Both the position numbers and the translations under genes were made by a program. Shown piece after piece: positions 26,181 through 34,404 of a stretch of 64,000 nt of DNA (position 1 is the stretch's first letter; each line of letters begins with the position of its first letter). The stretch spans positions 248,001 to 312,000 of the forward strand of contig CAJXSL010000001.1 in NCBI GenBank assembly GCA_913060875.1, in the 5' to 3' direction. Below the pieces are notes generated by a model, which was not told the DNA's origin, ran no database searches, and saw only the letters and a program-made list of their open reading frames with translations. The DNA is from an uncultured Desulfobacteraceae bacterium. GTDB taxonomy: Bacteria; Desulfobacterota; Desulfobacteria; Desulfobacterales; UBA5852.

Positions 26181-27161
26181 ATGGAGACCCCCGACAGAAG
26201 CTTCAGTTTCACGGTAGCGGAAACCCACACCGGGATGCGCCTGGATATCGTCCTGTCCGAACATCTCCGGGATTGCTCACGGTCTTACGCCGCTCAACTG
26301 ATCCAGCAGGGTTTTGTCCAGGTCAATCGACACCCCTGCAAACCATCTTATCGGGTTCGCCTGGAAGATCGCATTACCGGGCGTCTGCCCGAGCCGGAAC
26401 CGTCTGAATATCGCCCGGAACCCATCGATCTCGACGTCCTTTTCGAAGATGCCGCCCTGGTTGTGATCAACAAGCCGCCCGGCCTGGTGGTGCATCCCGC
26501 ACCCGGACATCCTTCCGGTACCCTGGTCAACGGACTGCTCCATCACTGCCCCGACCTAGCGGCATTCAGGGGAGAAATTCGACCCGGTATCGTCCATCGT
26601 CTCGACAAAGATACCTCGGGCGTGATGGTCATCGCCAAAAATCCCTCGTCCCATGAAAACCTGGCCGCGCAATTCAAGGAGCGAACTGTCCGAAAAACCT
26701 ACCTCGCCATCGTGCGGGGGGAAATGACAACTCCGAAAGGGGAAATTCATCTTCCCATCGGCCGGCATCCGACGGCCAGGAAACAGATGTCGACCATTTC
26801 CACCAAACCGCGCCGGGCGGAAACCCATTATCGGGTCCGGGAAATTTTAGAGGGGGCCACCCTGCTGGAACTGGATTTGAAAACCGGCCGCACGCACCAG
26901 ATCCGGGTGCACTGCGCAGCGTTGCACCATCCGGTTGTCGGCGACCCGGTCTATGGAGGGCGTCACCATGCCGCCCCGGATCACAGGAGCAGTGCCGTGA
27001 AGCATGCCGTGGCCAAGATTAAGCGCCAGATGCTGCATGCCTGGCGCCTGGGCTTTTATCATCCGGAAAACGGCCGGTGGCAGCAATTCGAGGCTGAGAT
27101 GCCCGAAGATATGCAGAATTTGCTCAACCAATTGCGTGGTGTTCCTTTAAATTTGCCTTAG
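26181..27161 (+). CDS. rluD: RluD-type 23S rRNA pseudouridine synthase
   Basis: RluA/RluD family pseudouridine synthase of 326 residues. An S4 RNA-binding domain occupies about residues 18-70 (RLDIVLSEHLRDCSRSYAAQ). The catalytic domain has INKPPGLVVHPAPGH, the RluA-family signature GIVHRLDKDTSGVMVIAK with catalytic Asp142, and LKTGRTHQIRVH. The ATG at 26181 is preferred over the TTG at 26175. RluD modifies helix 69 of 23S rRNA; which uridines are targeted here is inferred from the S4 domain. It converges on the Rnf operon. Confidence 0.93.
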   Translation: METPDRSFSFTVAETHTGMRLDIVLSEHLRDCSRSYAAQLIQQGFVQVNRHPCKPSYRVRLEDRITGRLPEPEPSEYRPEPIDLDVLFEDAALVVINKPPGLVVHPAPGHPSGTLVNGLLHHCPDLAAFRGEIRPGIVHRLDKDTSGVMVIAKNPSSHENLAAQFKERTVRKTYLAIVRGEMTTPKGEIHLPIGRHPTARKQMSTISTKPRRAETHYRVREILEGATLLELDLKTGRTHQIRVHCAALHHPVVGDPVYGGRHHAAPDHRSSAVKHAVAKIKRQMLHAWRLGFYHPENGRWQQFEAEMPEDMQNLLNQLRGVPLNLP

Positions 27162-27229
27162 CGCGCCTTTTCCCGTTGTCCACTTATTGCAGCACTATAA
27201 ATGAGCGGCAACCAACATCTTCCAGCAAC

Positions 27230-27263
27230 GAAAAAGCCCCGGGATTTTATAAATCCCAGGGCT
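27230..27263 (-). terminator. Intrinsic terminator of the Rnf operon
   Basis: On the minus strand, AGCCCTGGGATTT (27263-27251) pairs with AAATCCCGGGGCT (27247-27235) with one mismatch around a three-base loop, followed by TTTTTCG. It lies about 57 bases past the rnfB stop. Confidence 0.8.
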
Positions 27264-27319
27264 GGAAACATATCATTGTTGGATTAAGGCGTGGCTTGAT
27301 CGGCGCCCTTAAGTCTATC

Positions 27320-29419
27320 TCAGGCTGCGCAGGAATCCTTGTCGTAGCAGATCCGGCAGCAGTTCAGGCAGCGGTTGGATTCCCGCAAGGCATCGGTTTC
27401 GCTGATAACCAGATCGGCCTCGTCAAAGCATTTGATGCGCTCTTCGACCGGCATTTCCGGCATGGGGGTCCGCTTGATGGGGGCAATGCCGTTCACCGAT
27501 TCGAACAGCGATTCCGGGATATGCCGTTTGCGCAGGGAGTTGGGCACCGGTGTGACGGCCTCGTCACTGAGGTAGAGATGAATCGCCCTGGCGGCCCGAC
27601 GGCCGCCGCCGATGGCCTCCACCACGAGAGAGGCGCCTGTCTGGGCATCCCCGGCGGCAAAAATATAGGGAATATTGGTCTGGAGTGTTTCCGGGTCGGC
27701 CTCGATCGTACTCCAGCGGGTAATTTCCAGGTCTTTGATGGCCTCTTCTTTTTCGATGAAGCCAACATCCGGCCCTTGTCCAATGGCCGTGATCAGCATG
27801 TCGATATCCATCAGGGTTTCCGACCCCTCGATCGGCACGGGGCGCCGACGGCCACTGGCATCGGGTTCCCCCAGTTCCATTTTGAGGTATTCAAGCTGTT
27901 TGACATGGCCCTTTTCATCGCTGACGGCTTTTACCGGTGCGGCGAGGAAATGGAACTGGACGCCTTCGTGCTCGGCGGCTTCAATTTCCACCATATTGGC
28001 CGGCATCTCTTTGCGGGTCCTTCGATAGACGATGGAGACTTCGTCGGCTCCGAGGCGAATCAGGGTGCGCACGCAGTCGATGGCGGTGTTGCCGCCGCCG
28101 ATCACGACGCATTTTTTGCCGATGGCGACATCATCCGGGCTGTCGCCCTGCTGGTGGCTGGCAAAACGGGTCAGGAAGTCGATACCGGTGAAACAGCCGT
28201 CCAGGTCTTCCCCTTCGGCGCGCAATTTGTAATCTTTCCAGGCTCCGACACCCAGGAAGATAGCATCAAAGCCCTCTTCACGCAGGGAATCGACCGTGTA
28301 GTCCTCACCCAGTTTGACATTGCCCTGAAAATCGATGCCCAGATTCAGGATGCCGTCGGTTTCCCACTGCAGCACTTCCTTCGGCAGGCGGTACTCGGGA
28401 ATGCCGTAGCGGGTCATGCCGCCCAGCTTGGGCATCATATCCAGAATTTTGACATGGTGGCCCAGGCGCCGCAGAAAGTAGGCACAACTCAACCCGGCGG
28501 GACCGCCGCCGATGACGGCCACGCGTTTGTCGGTTTCCGGTGCGCAGGGGATCGGCAGCCGCTGCCCTGAATTCATCTCGTAGTCGGCCACGAAGCGCTT
28601 CAACTGGTTGATGGATACGGCTTCGTCTTCGATGCCGCGGCGGCACATGTCTTCGCAGGGGTGGGGGCACACGCGGCCGCAGGTCAGCAGCAGGGGGTTG
28701 CGTTCACGGATGGTGTGCACGGCCCCGGCATAGTCGCCTTCCTTGATCTGGCGGATATACCGTGGAATATCGATTTCCGCCGGGCAGGTCTGCTGGCAGG
28801 GGGCCAGGGCATCGTCTTCCTGGTTGAAGTGGAGCAGGCGCTCGGACATGGTGCGCACACGGATAATGTTTTTGGGGCAGGCTTTTTCGCAGGCCCCGCA
28901 GCCCACGCACATGGTTTCGTCCACGACCGGAAAACCATTGGGTCCCATGTGCACGGCATTGAAGTGGCAGGCACGGATGCAGTCGCCCTGGCCAAGGCAG
29001 CCGATGCTGCAAATACGCTGGCCGCCATGCAGGGCCGCCAGGGCCTGGCAGGTGTTGACCCCGTTATAAAGAAAATGGTCGTCGGCGCGATTACCACCGG
29101 AGCATTCGTTTTTCGACATAAGCGGCTCGGCGCTGCCCGGATCGACGCCCATTACTTCCGCTATGGCGATGGCCGATTCCATTCCGGCCACGATGCAGAC
29201 ACTGGGAGGCGCCTGGCCGTTGACGACAGCCACGGCCGCCGCCGAGCAGCCGGCATAACCGCACCCGCCGCAATTGGCGCCGGAAAGAAAATATTCGACC
29301 TCCGCAATGCGCGGGTCTTCGTAAACGTAAAACACCTTGGACGCAACGCTGAGGACCAGGCCGCAGATTGCCCCAATACTCATCAAGGCCATTACTGAAA
29401 TGAAGACAGGTTCAAACAC
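27320..29419 (-). CDS. rnfB: RnfB fused to a GltD-like FAD/NAD(P)H oxidoreductase
   Basis: A 699-residue fusion, about twice normal RnfB size. Residues 1-30 are a membrane anchor. A [4Fe-4S] domain has Cys50, 53, 58 and 75 (NCGGCGYAGC). A ferredoxin pair follows, with Cys137/141/147/151 and Cys171/174/177/181. From about residue 205 the protein is GltD-like: CQQTCPAEIDIPRYIRQIKEG, TCGRVCPHPCEDMCRRG, the FAD motif VAVIGGGPAGLSCAYFLRRL, the NAD(P) motif CVVIGGGNTAIDC with YRRTRKEMPA, and the closing FAD motif IFAAGDAQTGASLVVEA. A Cys-rich tail ends the chain (CLNCCRICYDKDSC). The start is GTG with GAGGAG upstream. It probably joins Rnf ferredoxin chemistry directly to a pyridine nucleotide; that role is inferred. 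Confidence 0.95.
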   Translation of the reverse strand: MFEPVFISVMALMSIGAICGLVLSVASKVFYVYEDPRIAEVEYFLSGANCGGCGYAGCSAAAVAVVNGQAPPSVCIVAGMESAIAIAEVMGVDPGSAEPLMSKNECSGGNRADDHFLYNGVNTCQALAALHGGQRICSIGCLGQGDCIRACHFNAVHMGPNGFPVVDETMCVGCGACEKACPKNIIRVRTMSERLLHFNQEDDALAPCQQTCPAEIDIPRYIRQIKEGDYAGAVHTIRERNPLLLTCGRVCPHPCEDMCRRGIEDEAVSINQLKRFVADYEMNSGQRLPIPCAPETDKRVAVIGGGPAGLSCAYFLRRLGHHVKILDMMPKLGGMTRYGIPEYRLPKEVLQWETDGILNLGIDFQGNVKLGEDYTVDSLREEGFDAIFLGVGAWKDYKLRAEGEDLDGCFTGIDFLTRFASHQQGDSPDDVAIGKKCVVIGGGNTAIDCVRTLIRLGADEVSIVYRRTRKEMPANMVEIEAAEHEGVQFHFLAAPVKAVSDEKGHVKQLEYLKMELGEPDASGRRRPVPIEGSETLMDIDMLITAIGQGPDVGFIEKEEAIKDLEITRWSTIEADPETLQTNIPYIFAAGDAQTGASLVVEAIGGGRRAARAIHLYLSDEAVTPVPNSLRKRHIPESLFESVNGIAPIKRTPMPEMPVEERIKCFDEADLVISETDALRESNRCLNCCRICYDKDSCAA

Positions 29420-29610
29420 GTTGATCTCCTCGAGGGTCTATCCCGACAGGAACGCCGTGGGGGAAGAAACAAAACGCCGGATTGCCTGCAAAACCTGAAA
29501 ATTGCGTTCGATTCATCATCTTGAGAGAGCGGTGGCCGGCTGCGCCGCCGCCACACCAGCGCAACGTCGGCGCTACAGCATCCACCTGGACGTGCGCTGA
29601 GCAAATAATG

Positions 29611-30186
29611 TTAAACCATCCCCTTGAACGCATAAAACGACAGCGAGATGATGCCCGCCGTTACCAGGGCAATGGAAGTGTCCTGCAGCGGACGCGGCAC
29701 CCGGGCCAGCAGGATGCGTTCGCGCACGCCGGCAAACAGGATCAGCGCCAGGCCGAAACCGACCGCATAGCTAAAGGAGGCCACCAGGGCCTGCATGAAG
29801 GAATATTCCTTGTCGATATTGATGACGCAGGCACCGAAAACAGCGCAGTTGGTGGTGATCAGCGGCAGAAAAATACCCAGACCGGCATAAAGCGCCGGGA
29901 TGCTTTTTTTGAGAAACATCTCCACGAACTGTACGAGAGAGGCGATCACCAGAATGAAGGCAATGGTTCGCAGGTAGGTGAGCCCGAGGTTGACCAGCAG
30001 AAAATGGTAAATCATCCAGGTGATGACGCCGGCCATGACCAGGACAAAAATAACGGCCATGGCCATCCCCACCGCGGTTTCCATTTTCTTGGACGTCCCG
30101 AAAAAGGGACAGTTCCCCAGAAACTGGGCCAGCAGGATGTTGTTGACGAAAATGCAGCTGATGATGAGAACAAAATAATCGCCCAT
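29611..30186 (-). CDS. rnfA: Rnf complex membrane subunit RnfA
   Basis: Integral subunit of 191 residues with six helices, matching RnfA: VNNILLAQFLGNCPFFGTSKK near the N-terminus and LPLITTNCAVFGACVIN in the middle. The two conserved Cys (in GNCPF and TTNCAVFG) hold the intramembrane iron-sulfur centre shared with RnfE. It lies 10 bases after rnfE and is followed by a 191-base gap before rnfB, unusual within an otherwise tight operon; I see no gene or terminator in that gap. Confidence 0.96.
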   Translation of the reverse strand: MGDYFVLIISCIFVNNILLAQFLGNCPFFGTSKKMETAVGMAMAVIFVLVMAGVITWMIYHFLLVNLGLTYLRTIAFILVIASLVQFVEMFLKKSIPALYAGLGIFLPLITTNCAVFGACVINIDKEYSFMQALVASFSYAVGFGLALILFAGVRERILLARVPRPLQDTSIALVTAGIISLSFYAFKGMV

Positions 30187-30196
30187 GGGGTATCTC

Positions 30197-30814
30197 CTAT
30201 TTCTTGCCCACCATGTTCATGAAGCAAAGCATGATCCCCAGACAGACAAATGCGCCGGGAGCCTGAACCATGAATTTAAAAGGGTGAAATCCGGGGAAGA
30301 CATGCAGGAGGTTTACCAATTCGATGCCTTCCCAGAGCGTCAGGGTGCCGGCGCCAAGAATTTCCCTCAGGGCGCCAAGGGCCGCCAGGGAAAGGGTAAA
30401 GCCGATACCGATGCCCAGGCCGTCGGCAACGGATAGGAAAATGCCATTTTTGGAGGCGAAGGCCTCCGCCCGGCCGAGGACGATACAATTGACCACGATC
30501 AGCGGAATGAAAATACCCAACTGCAAAAAGAGGGGATAGGCGAAAGCCTGCATCAGCAGTTCCACCAGGGTCACGAAGGTGGCAATGATGATGATGAAGC
30601 AGGCAATGCGGACTTTGGCCGGAATGGCTTTCCGCAGCATGGAGACGAGGATATTCGAACACACCAGAACGAAAGTGGTGGCCAGGCCCATGCCAATACC
30701 GTACTGCATCTTGGTGGTCACCCCCAGAACGGGGCAGAGTCCCAAGACCAGCCGGAACGGGGGAACCTCTTCCCATAGACCCTTAACAAATTCATGCGTT
30801 ATCGATTTCGCCAT
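30197..30814 (-). CDS. rnfE: Rnf complex membrane subunit RnfE
   Basis: Integral subunit of 205 residues homologous to RnfA. VLGLCPVLGVTTKMQYGIGM and IPLIVVNCIVLGRAEAFASKNG carry the paired Cys that complete the RnfA/RnfE iron-sulfur site in the membrane. There are six helices. AGGGAGAG precedes the start, 13 bases after rnfG. Confidence 0.96.
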   Translation of the reverse strand: MAKSITHEFVKGLWEEVPPFRLVLGLCPVLGVTTKMQYGIGMGLATTFVLVCSNILVSMLRKAIPAKVRIACFIIIIATFVTLVELLMQAFAYPLFLQLGIFIPLIVVNCIVLGRAEAFASKNGIFLSVADGLGIGIGFTLSLAALGALREILGAGTLTLWEGIELVNLLHVFPGFHPFKFMVQAPGAFVCLGIMLCFMNMVGKK

Positions 30815-30827
30815 GGGGCTCTCCCTG

Positions 30828-31406
30828 TTATTTGAAAGCGTTCAGTTGCTCTTGGATTTGCGGTTTCAGCCGGCCGTAGATTTCACCCGCCTGGGTGGCC
30901 GCATTGCAGACGGCCTGCGATGTAATCGTGGCACCGCTCAGGGCATTGATGGGATTGCCGACTTCAATCGGTCCCTTGATGTCCACGCCGGCAAACTGGG
31001 CCGCGAACTTGGGGTCTTCCTTGGCCTTGGCGCCGAGACCGGCTGTTTCGCTGTGGGTGGTCACGCCGACGCCGTAGATCTTGTCGTCGGCGACGTCGAT
31101 GCCCACCACCAGGCCGACATCACCGCCGTAACCTTTGCCGGCGGTTTCAAACGCGACCATATCTTTGCCGTCGATTTTGGCCACGAAGATATCCACTTTG
31201 GCGTCACCGTCTTCGATGCTGAAACGATCGGCCACCGGATCGTTGGTGGCGTCCTTGAAGATGGCTTTGATGGCCGGTCCCTTGACCAGTTGCAAAACCT
31301 GCAATTCGATGCGCTCCTGGGTGCTTTCCTTCACATAGGCCAGAACGCCGCCCGAGAGGGAACTCAGGATGGTGAGCACGACGACCATTTTTATCATTTC
31401 ACCCAT
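30828..31406 (-). CDS. rnfG: Rnf complex flavoprotein subunit RnfG
   Basis: Periplasm-facing flavoprotein of 192 residues: an N-terminal membrane anchor (residues about 6-24) and an FMN-binding domain. The flavinylation motif is LSGATITS, with Thr160 as the expected covalent FMN site; THSETAGLGAK is the other family signature. A Glu/Gln-rich C-terminal helix ends the chain. One base separates it from rnfD. Confidence 0.95.
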   Translation of the reverse strand: MGEMIKMVVVLTILSSLSGGVLAYVKESTQERIELQVLQLVKGPAIKAIFKDATNDPVADRFSIEDGDAKVDIFVAKIDGKDMVAFETAGKGYGGDVGLVVGIDVADDKIYGVGVTTHSETAGLGAKAKEDPKFAAQFAGVDIKGPIEVGNPINALSGATITSQAVCNAATQAGEIYGRLKPQIQEQLNAFK

Positions 31407-31407
31407 G

Positions 31408-32367
31408 TTAAGCCACCTTTCCCAATGCTTTCGGTCTGATCTTGTCCAGTAGTGGATTAACGAGATTCATCAAGAGGACGGCCAGCAGAACGCCGTCGTA
31501 ATAGTTGCCAATATTGCGGATCAGCATGGTCATGATACCGGCCCCGGCCCCGTAGATGAGCATGGGAATCGGGTTGACCGGCGAGGAGGCGCTTTCCGGC
31601 AGCAGAAAAAAAGCCCCGATAAGAGTGTAGCCCGTCAGCAGGTGAAACATGGGGCCGGCATATTGGTCCGGAGCGGCCAGATGAAACGCCAGGGCTGTCA
31701 CGAAGATGCTTGCCAGGAAGGACAGGCAGATTTCCCAACGGATATAGCGTTTGGCCATCAGGTAGAGCCCGCCGCCGATCAGTCCGAGGCCGAAGGTGGA
31801 TCCGATCCCCCCCACTTGCCGTCCCAGCAGAAGGTTCAGCGACGAAAAATCAGCCACAGCGGCGGAACCGAAATTTTTGGATAGGCTCAACGGAAAAACG
31901 GCGTTGAAGGTGAAGTTGTAATGGACCAGCGCCGCGTTGAAATCCAGAAATTCAGCCCAGGAAACCATCAGCATCATCATGGCAACGGCCACTGGATGGA
32001 AGGGGTTGCTGCCGATGCCGCCGAAAATATGCAGACCGATGACAACCGTCAACAGGGTTCCCACCATCACCACCCACCACGGCGTGGTGGCGGGGATCAG
32101 CATGGCGAAGAGCAGGCCCAGAAGAGCGGCATTGCCGTCCGCAACCGTCACCGGTCGTTTGGAGATCCGGCACATCAGCCATTCCCAGAAAATGGCCGTG
32201 GATACCGCTAAGGCGACAACCGCCACAGCCGACATGCCGTAATGGACGATACCCAGAGCGACCGCCGGCATGGCGGCCATCAGCATGCCGTAATGCCGAT
32301 CGGCAACGTTGCTGCCGTTGTGCCAGAAAGGCGCATGCGAGACGATGAACATTTTTTCACTGCGCAT
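31408..32367 (-). CDS. rnfD: Rnf complex membrane subunit RnfD
   Basis: Membrane subunit of 319 residues in the RnfD/NqrB family, with about ten helices and the segment FGGIGSNPFHPVAVAMMML. In characterised RnfD a Ser/Thr-Gly-Ala-Thr motif carries covalent FMN. Here the corresponding stretch (residues about 165-190, NFGSAAVADFSS then LLLGRQVGGIGS) has no such motif, so flavinylation is doubtful. The start overlaps the end of rnfC by 11 bases. Confidence 0.93.
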   Translation of the reverse strand: MRSEKMFIVSHAPFWHNGSNVADRHYGMLMAAMPAVALGIVHYGMSAVAVVALAVSTAIFWEWLMCRISKRPVTVADGNAALLGLLFAMLIPATTPWWVVMVGTLLTVVIGLHIFGGIGSNPFHPVAVAMMMLMVSWAEFLDFNAALVHYNFTFNAVFPLSLSKNFGSAAVADFSSLNLLLGRQVGGIGSTFGLGLIGGGLYLMAKRYIRWEICLSFLASIFVTALAFHLAAPDQYAGPMFHLLTGYTLIGAFFLLPESASSPVNPIPMLIYGAGAGIMTMLIRNIGNYYDGVLLAVLLMNLVNPLLDKIRPKALGKVA

Positions 32368-33637
32368 CTGAAGCCTCCGCTTCCGTCAGTCGGGAAAGTT
32401 CGTATTTGGCCAGCCGGATATACTGAAAGATCGGGATGCGGGCGATGCAGACGAAGCTGCACAGCCCGCAGTCGACACACGAGTAAAGATCGTAGAGTTC
32501 GGCACCGTCCTCATATTGGCCCGCTTCCAGAAAACGCACCAGCATATTGACCGGCACGCGCGTGGGGCATACCCGTACGCATTCCCCGCAATTGACGCAG
32601 GGATAGTCGGACACCAGGGAAACATCGGCGGCATCCTGCACCAGGATGGCATCGGTGTCGGCCTCGATGGGGGCCTGTTCATCATAGATGGCGAAACCCG
32701 TCATGGGGCCGCCGAGGATCAGGCGGTCTTTGTGGCCCGTTTCAATTCGGTGGGCGGCCAGAACATCGGCGATCGGCGTGCCGATCCGGGCGGAGATGAT
32801 ATTCTTGCGGCCGTTTTTGTCCACCAGGGTGAGTGTTTTTTCATAGGGCAGGCGGCCGCTGTCAAAGGCTTTGCCGATGGAGGCCACGGCTTCGGCGCTG
32901 AAAAAGGCGTAGCCCATTTCTTCGCATGATTTTTCGGCCGGGATCTCCTGGCCAAAAGCCTCGTAGACAATCAGGCGGGGCTGTGCGGCGGGGTATTCCG
33001 GCGCGACCGCTTTGAGGGTGTCGGCACTGGTATGACCGAAACCCTGCACCAGATCGCGGGGCACGGCGATGGCGACCGAACCGACACCGGTGGCTTCTTT
33101 CAGAACATCGATCCCCCGGTTGATGGCGTGCATTTCGGATTTGATGATATACTGATTGGTCGCCACCAGAAGATCCGCATCGACACCGGCCACCACCAGG
33201 GTGTGGATGCCGTGGTCGACGGCTTCAAATAAATGCAGGGGCGGTTTGCCGGGGGTCCCTGCCAACCATTCGTTGAGACAGGTCAGCGTCGGTTCCAGCG
33301 TTTCCGGACCTTCCGCAAGTTCTTCGGTTTCAGACAGGGTGACTTCGATGGCCGTATACTGCTTGCCGAAATCGCCGGTCTGGGGGTGGACCGCGGCCAC
33401 GGTACCGGTGACGCTCGAAACGAAATAGGCCGGACGGTCGGCAAATGGGGCAATTTTCTGGCCCGTCTGCACTTCATCGCCAACCTTGATCGCCAGTTGA
33501 GATTGGCGTTCGAGTTTTTCCTCGATCAGGAAGGTGGCGGTACCGGAACTGCTGACATGCTGCGGGCCCAAGGGGGTTTGATGAAGAAGTTCGTAATGGA
33601 TGGCGTTGGCCGGACGACTAAATGCATTGTTCATCAT
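32357..33637 (-). CDS. rnfC: RnfC-like subunit lacking the canonical FMN/NADH motifs
   Basis: Peripheral subunit of 426 residues. It keeps the RnfC N-terminal barrel-sandwich region (VSSVTGTVAAVHPQTG), the SLBB-like middle and two [4Fe-4S] motifs, Cys347/350/353/357 (CVNCGECVRVCP) and Cys387/390/393/397 (CVDCGLCSFVC). Canonical RnfC has GGAGFPT and NGAECEP, which bind FMN and NADH. In their place here are LAGTPGKPPLHLFEAV and VAGVDADLLVATNQ (residues about 125-165). NADH oxidation at this subunit is therefore unlikely. Since RnfB in the same operon carries its own FAD/NAD(P)H module, RnfC may act as an electron relay only. Confidence 0.92.
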   Translation of the reverse strand: MMNNAFSRPANAIHYELLHQTPLGPQHVSSSGTATFLIEEKLERQSQLAIKVGDEVQTGQKIAPFADRPAYFVSSVTGTVAAVHPQTGDFGKQYTAIEVTLSETEELAEGPETLEPTLTCLNEWLAGTPGKPPLHLFEAVDHGIHTLVVAGVDADLLVATNQYIIKSEMHAINRGIDVLKEATGVGSVAIAVPRDLVQGFGHTSADTLKAVAPEYPAAQPRLIVYEAFGQEIPAEKSCEEMGYAFFSAEAVASIGKAFDSGRLPYEKTLTLVDKNGRKNIISARIGTPIADVLAAHRIETGHKDRLILGGPMTGFAIYDEQAPIEADTDAILVQDAADVSLVSDYPCVNCGECVRVCPTRVPVNMLVRFLEAGQYEDGAELYDLYSCVDCGLCSFVCIARIPIFQYIRLAKYELSRLTEAEASDAQ

Positions 33638-33700
33638 AATTTGACCCTTCTGAGCGCAAAACGGCGAAACACCGTAGTCATTGCCGGATCTGTTTCCGGT

Positions 33701-34138
33701 CTACTGGAGATGGCATTCCGAACAGGCTTGTTTCACCGGACCGGCCCCGATGCCGCTGTGGCAGGCCGAGCACTGATCGTGGGATGCATCTGGTTGGGAC
33801 GGCATTTCCGTATCTTCAATCTCATCTTCCCCGTGGCAGTCCAGGCAAACCTCGGGCGGCGGGGCGTCTTCTTCCGGGTTCTTGAGATGACACTCGCCGC
33901 AGGCGATCAGCGCGGCCTCGTCATCGCTGGGATGATGATGGCAGTCGTAGCAGGAGACATCGTACTCGGTGGCATGCTGGCTGTGCTGGAAAAGAACGCT
34001 GCCGGTGGCGCTGCGGTACTGGATGCGGATGGGTTCATCCGGGGGCTTGGAGGGAAAAGCGGCATAACAGAAAAGACCTACAATAAAGAGGATGACGGCT
34101 ACGCTGTAGACCAGCTTCAGATCTCTCTCTGACGTCAT
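33701..34138 (-). CDS. Membrane-anchored pentaheme c-type cytochrome
   Basis: First gene of the Rnf operon. It encodes 145 residues with one N-terminal helix (about 10-27), uncleaved or a signal anchor, and five CxxCH haem sites at 63-67, 80-84, 98-102, 123-127 and 139-143. Extra His residues (QHSQHATEYDV, HHHP) can serve as axial ligands, as in cytochrome c3/c7 proteins. It would sit on the periplasmic face next to RnfG and RnfD and exchange electrons with them. Multiheme cytochromes in rnf operons are known in some archaea and sulfate reducers; the five-haem count is what I see here. Confidence 0.93.
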   Translation of the reverse strand: MTSERDLKLVYSVAVILFIVGLFCYAAFPSKPPDEPIRIQYRSATGSVLFQHSQHATEYDVSCYDCHHHPSDDEAALIACGECHLKNPEEDAPPPEVCLDCHGEDEIEDTEMPSQPDASHDQCSACHSGIGAGPVKQACSECHLQ

Positions 34139-34404
34139 AAGTCAACCCGTTCCTTAAATTGATATGGTTGCAGGTGCTGTTGGCGCGCAAATTTTGAGGG
34201 ACCAACTACCACATGGCGCTGGTTTCTAGCAAGTTCTTTTTACAAAAACGTAGAAAAGTACGGGGAGCCAAAAACTGTTTGGGTGTGGAAAGAAGTGGGG
34301 GGATCCACGGCATTAAATAGGTGACAATCCGGGCACTTGGACTCGGTCCGGAGACTTCCCGATATCGAAAAAATGCGTTGTTTTATTGAGTTGATAGCGC
34401 GAGA

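Noticed and set aside
27176-28570. Long plus-strand frame (464 codons) opposite rnfB
   Set aside because: It is antisense to the RnfB-GltD coding sequence, and its translation is Gly/His/Asp-rich without motifs, the usual shadow of a GC-rich gene.
34139-34404. Sigma-54 promoter for the Rnf operon
   Set aside because: TTGGTCCC...TTTGC was considered, but the GG-to-GC spacing is 13 rather than 10 bases. No other clear promoter was found.
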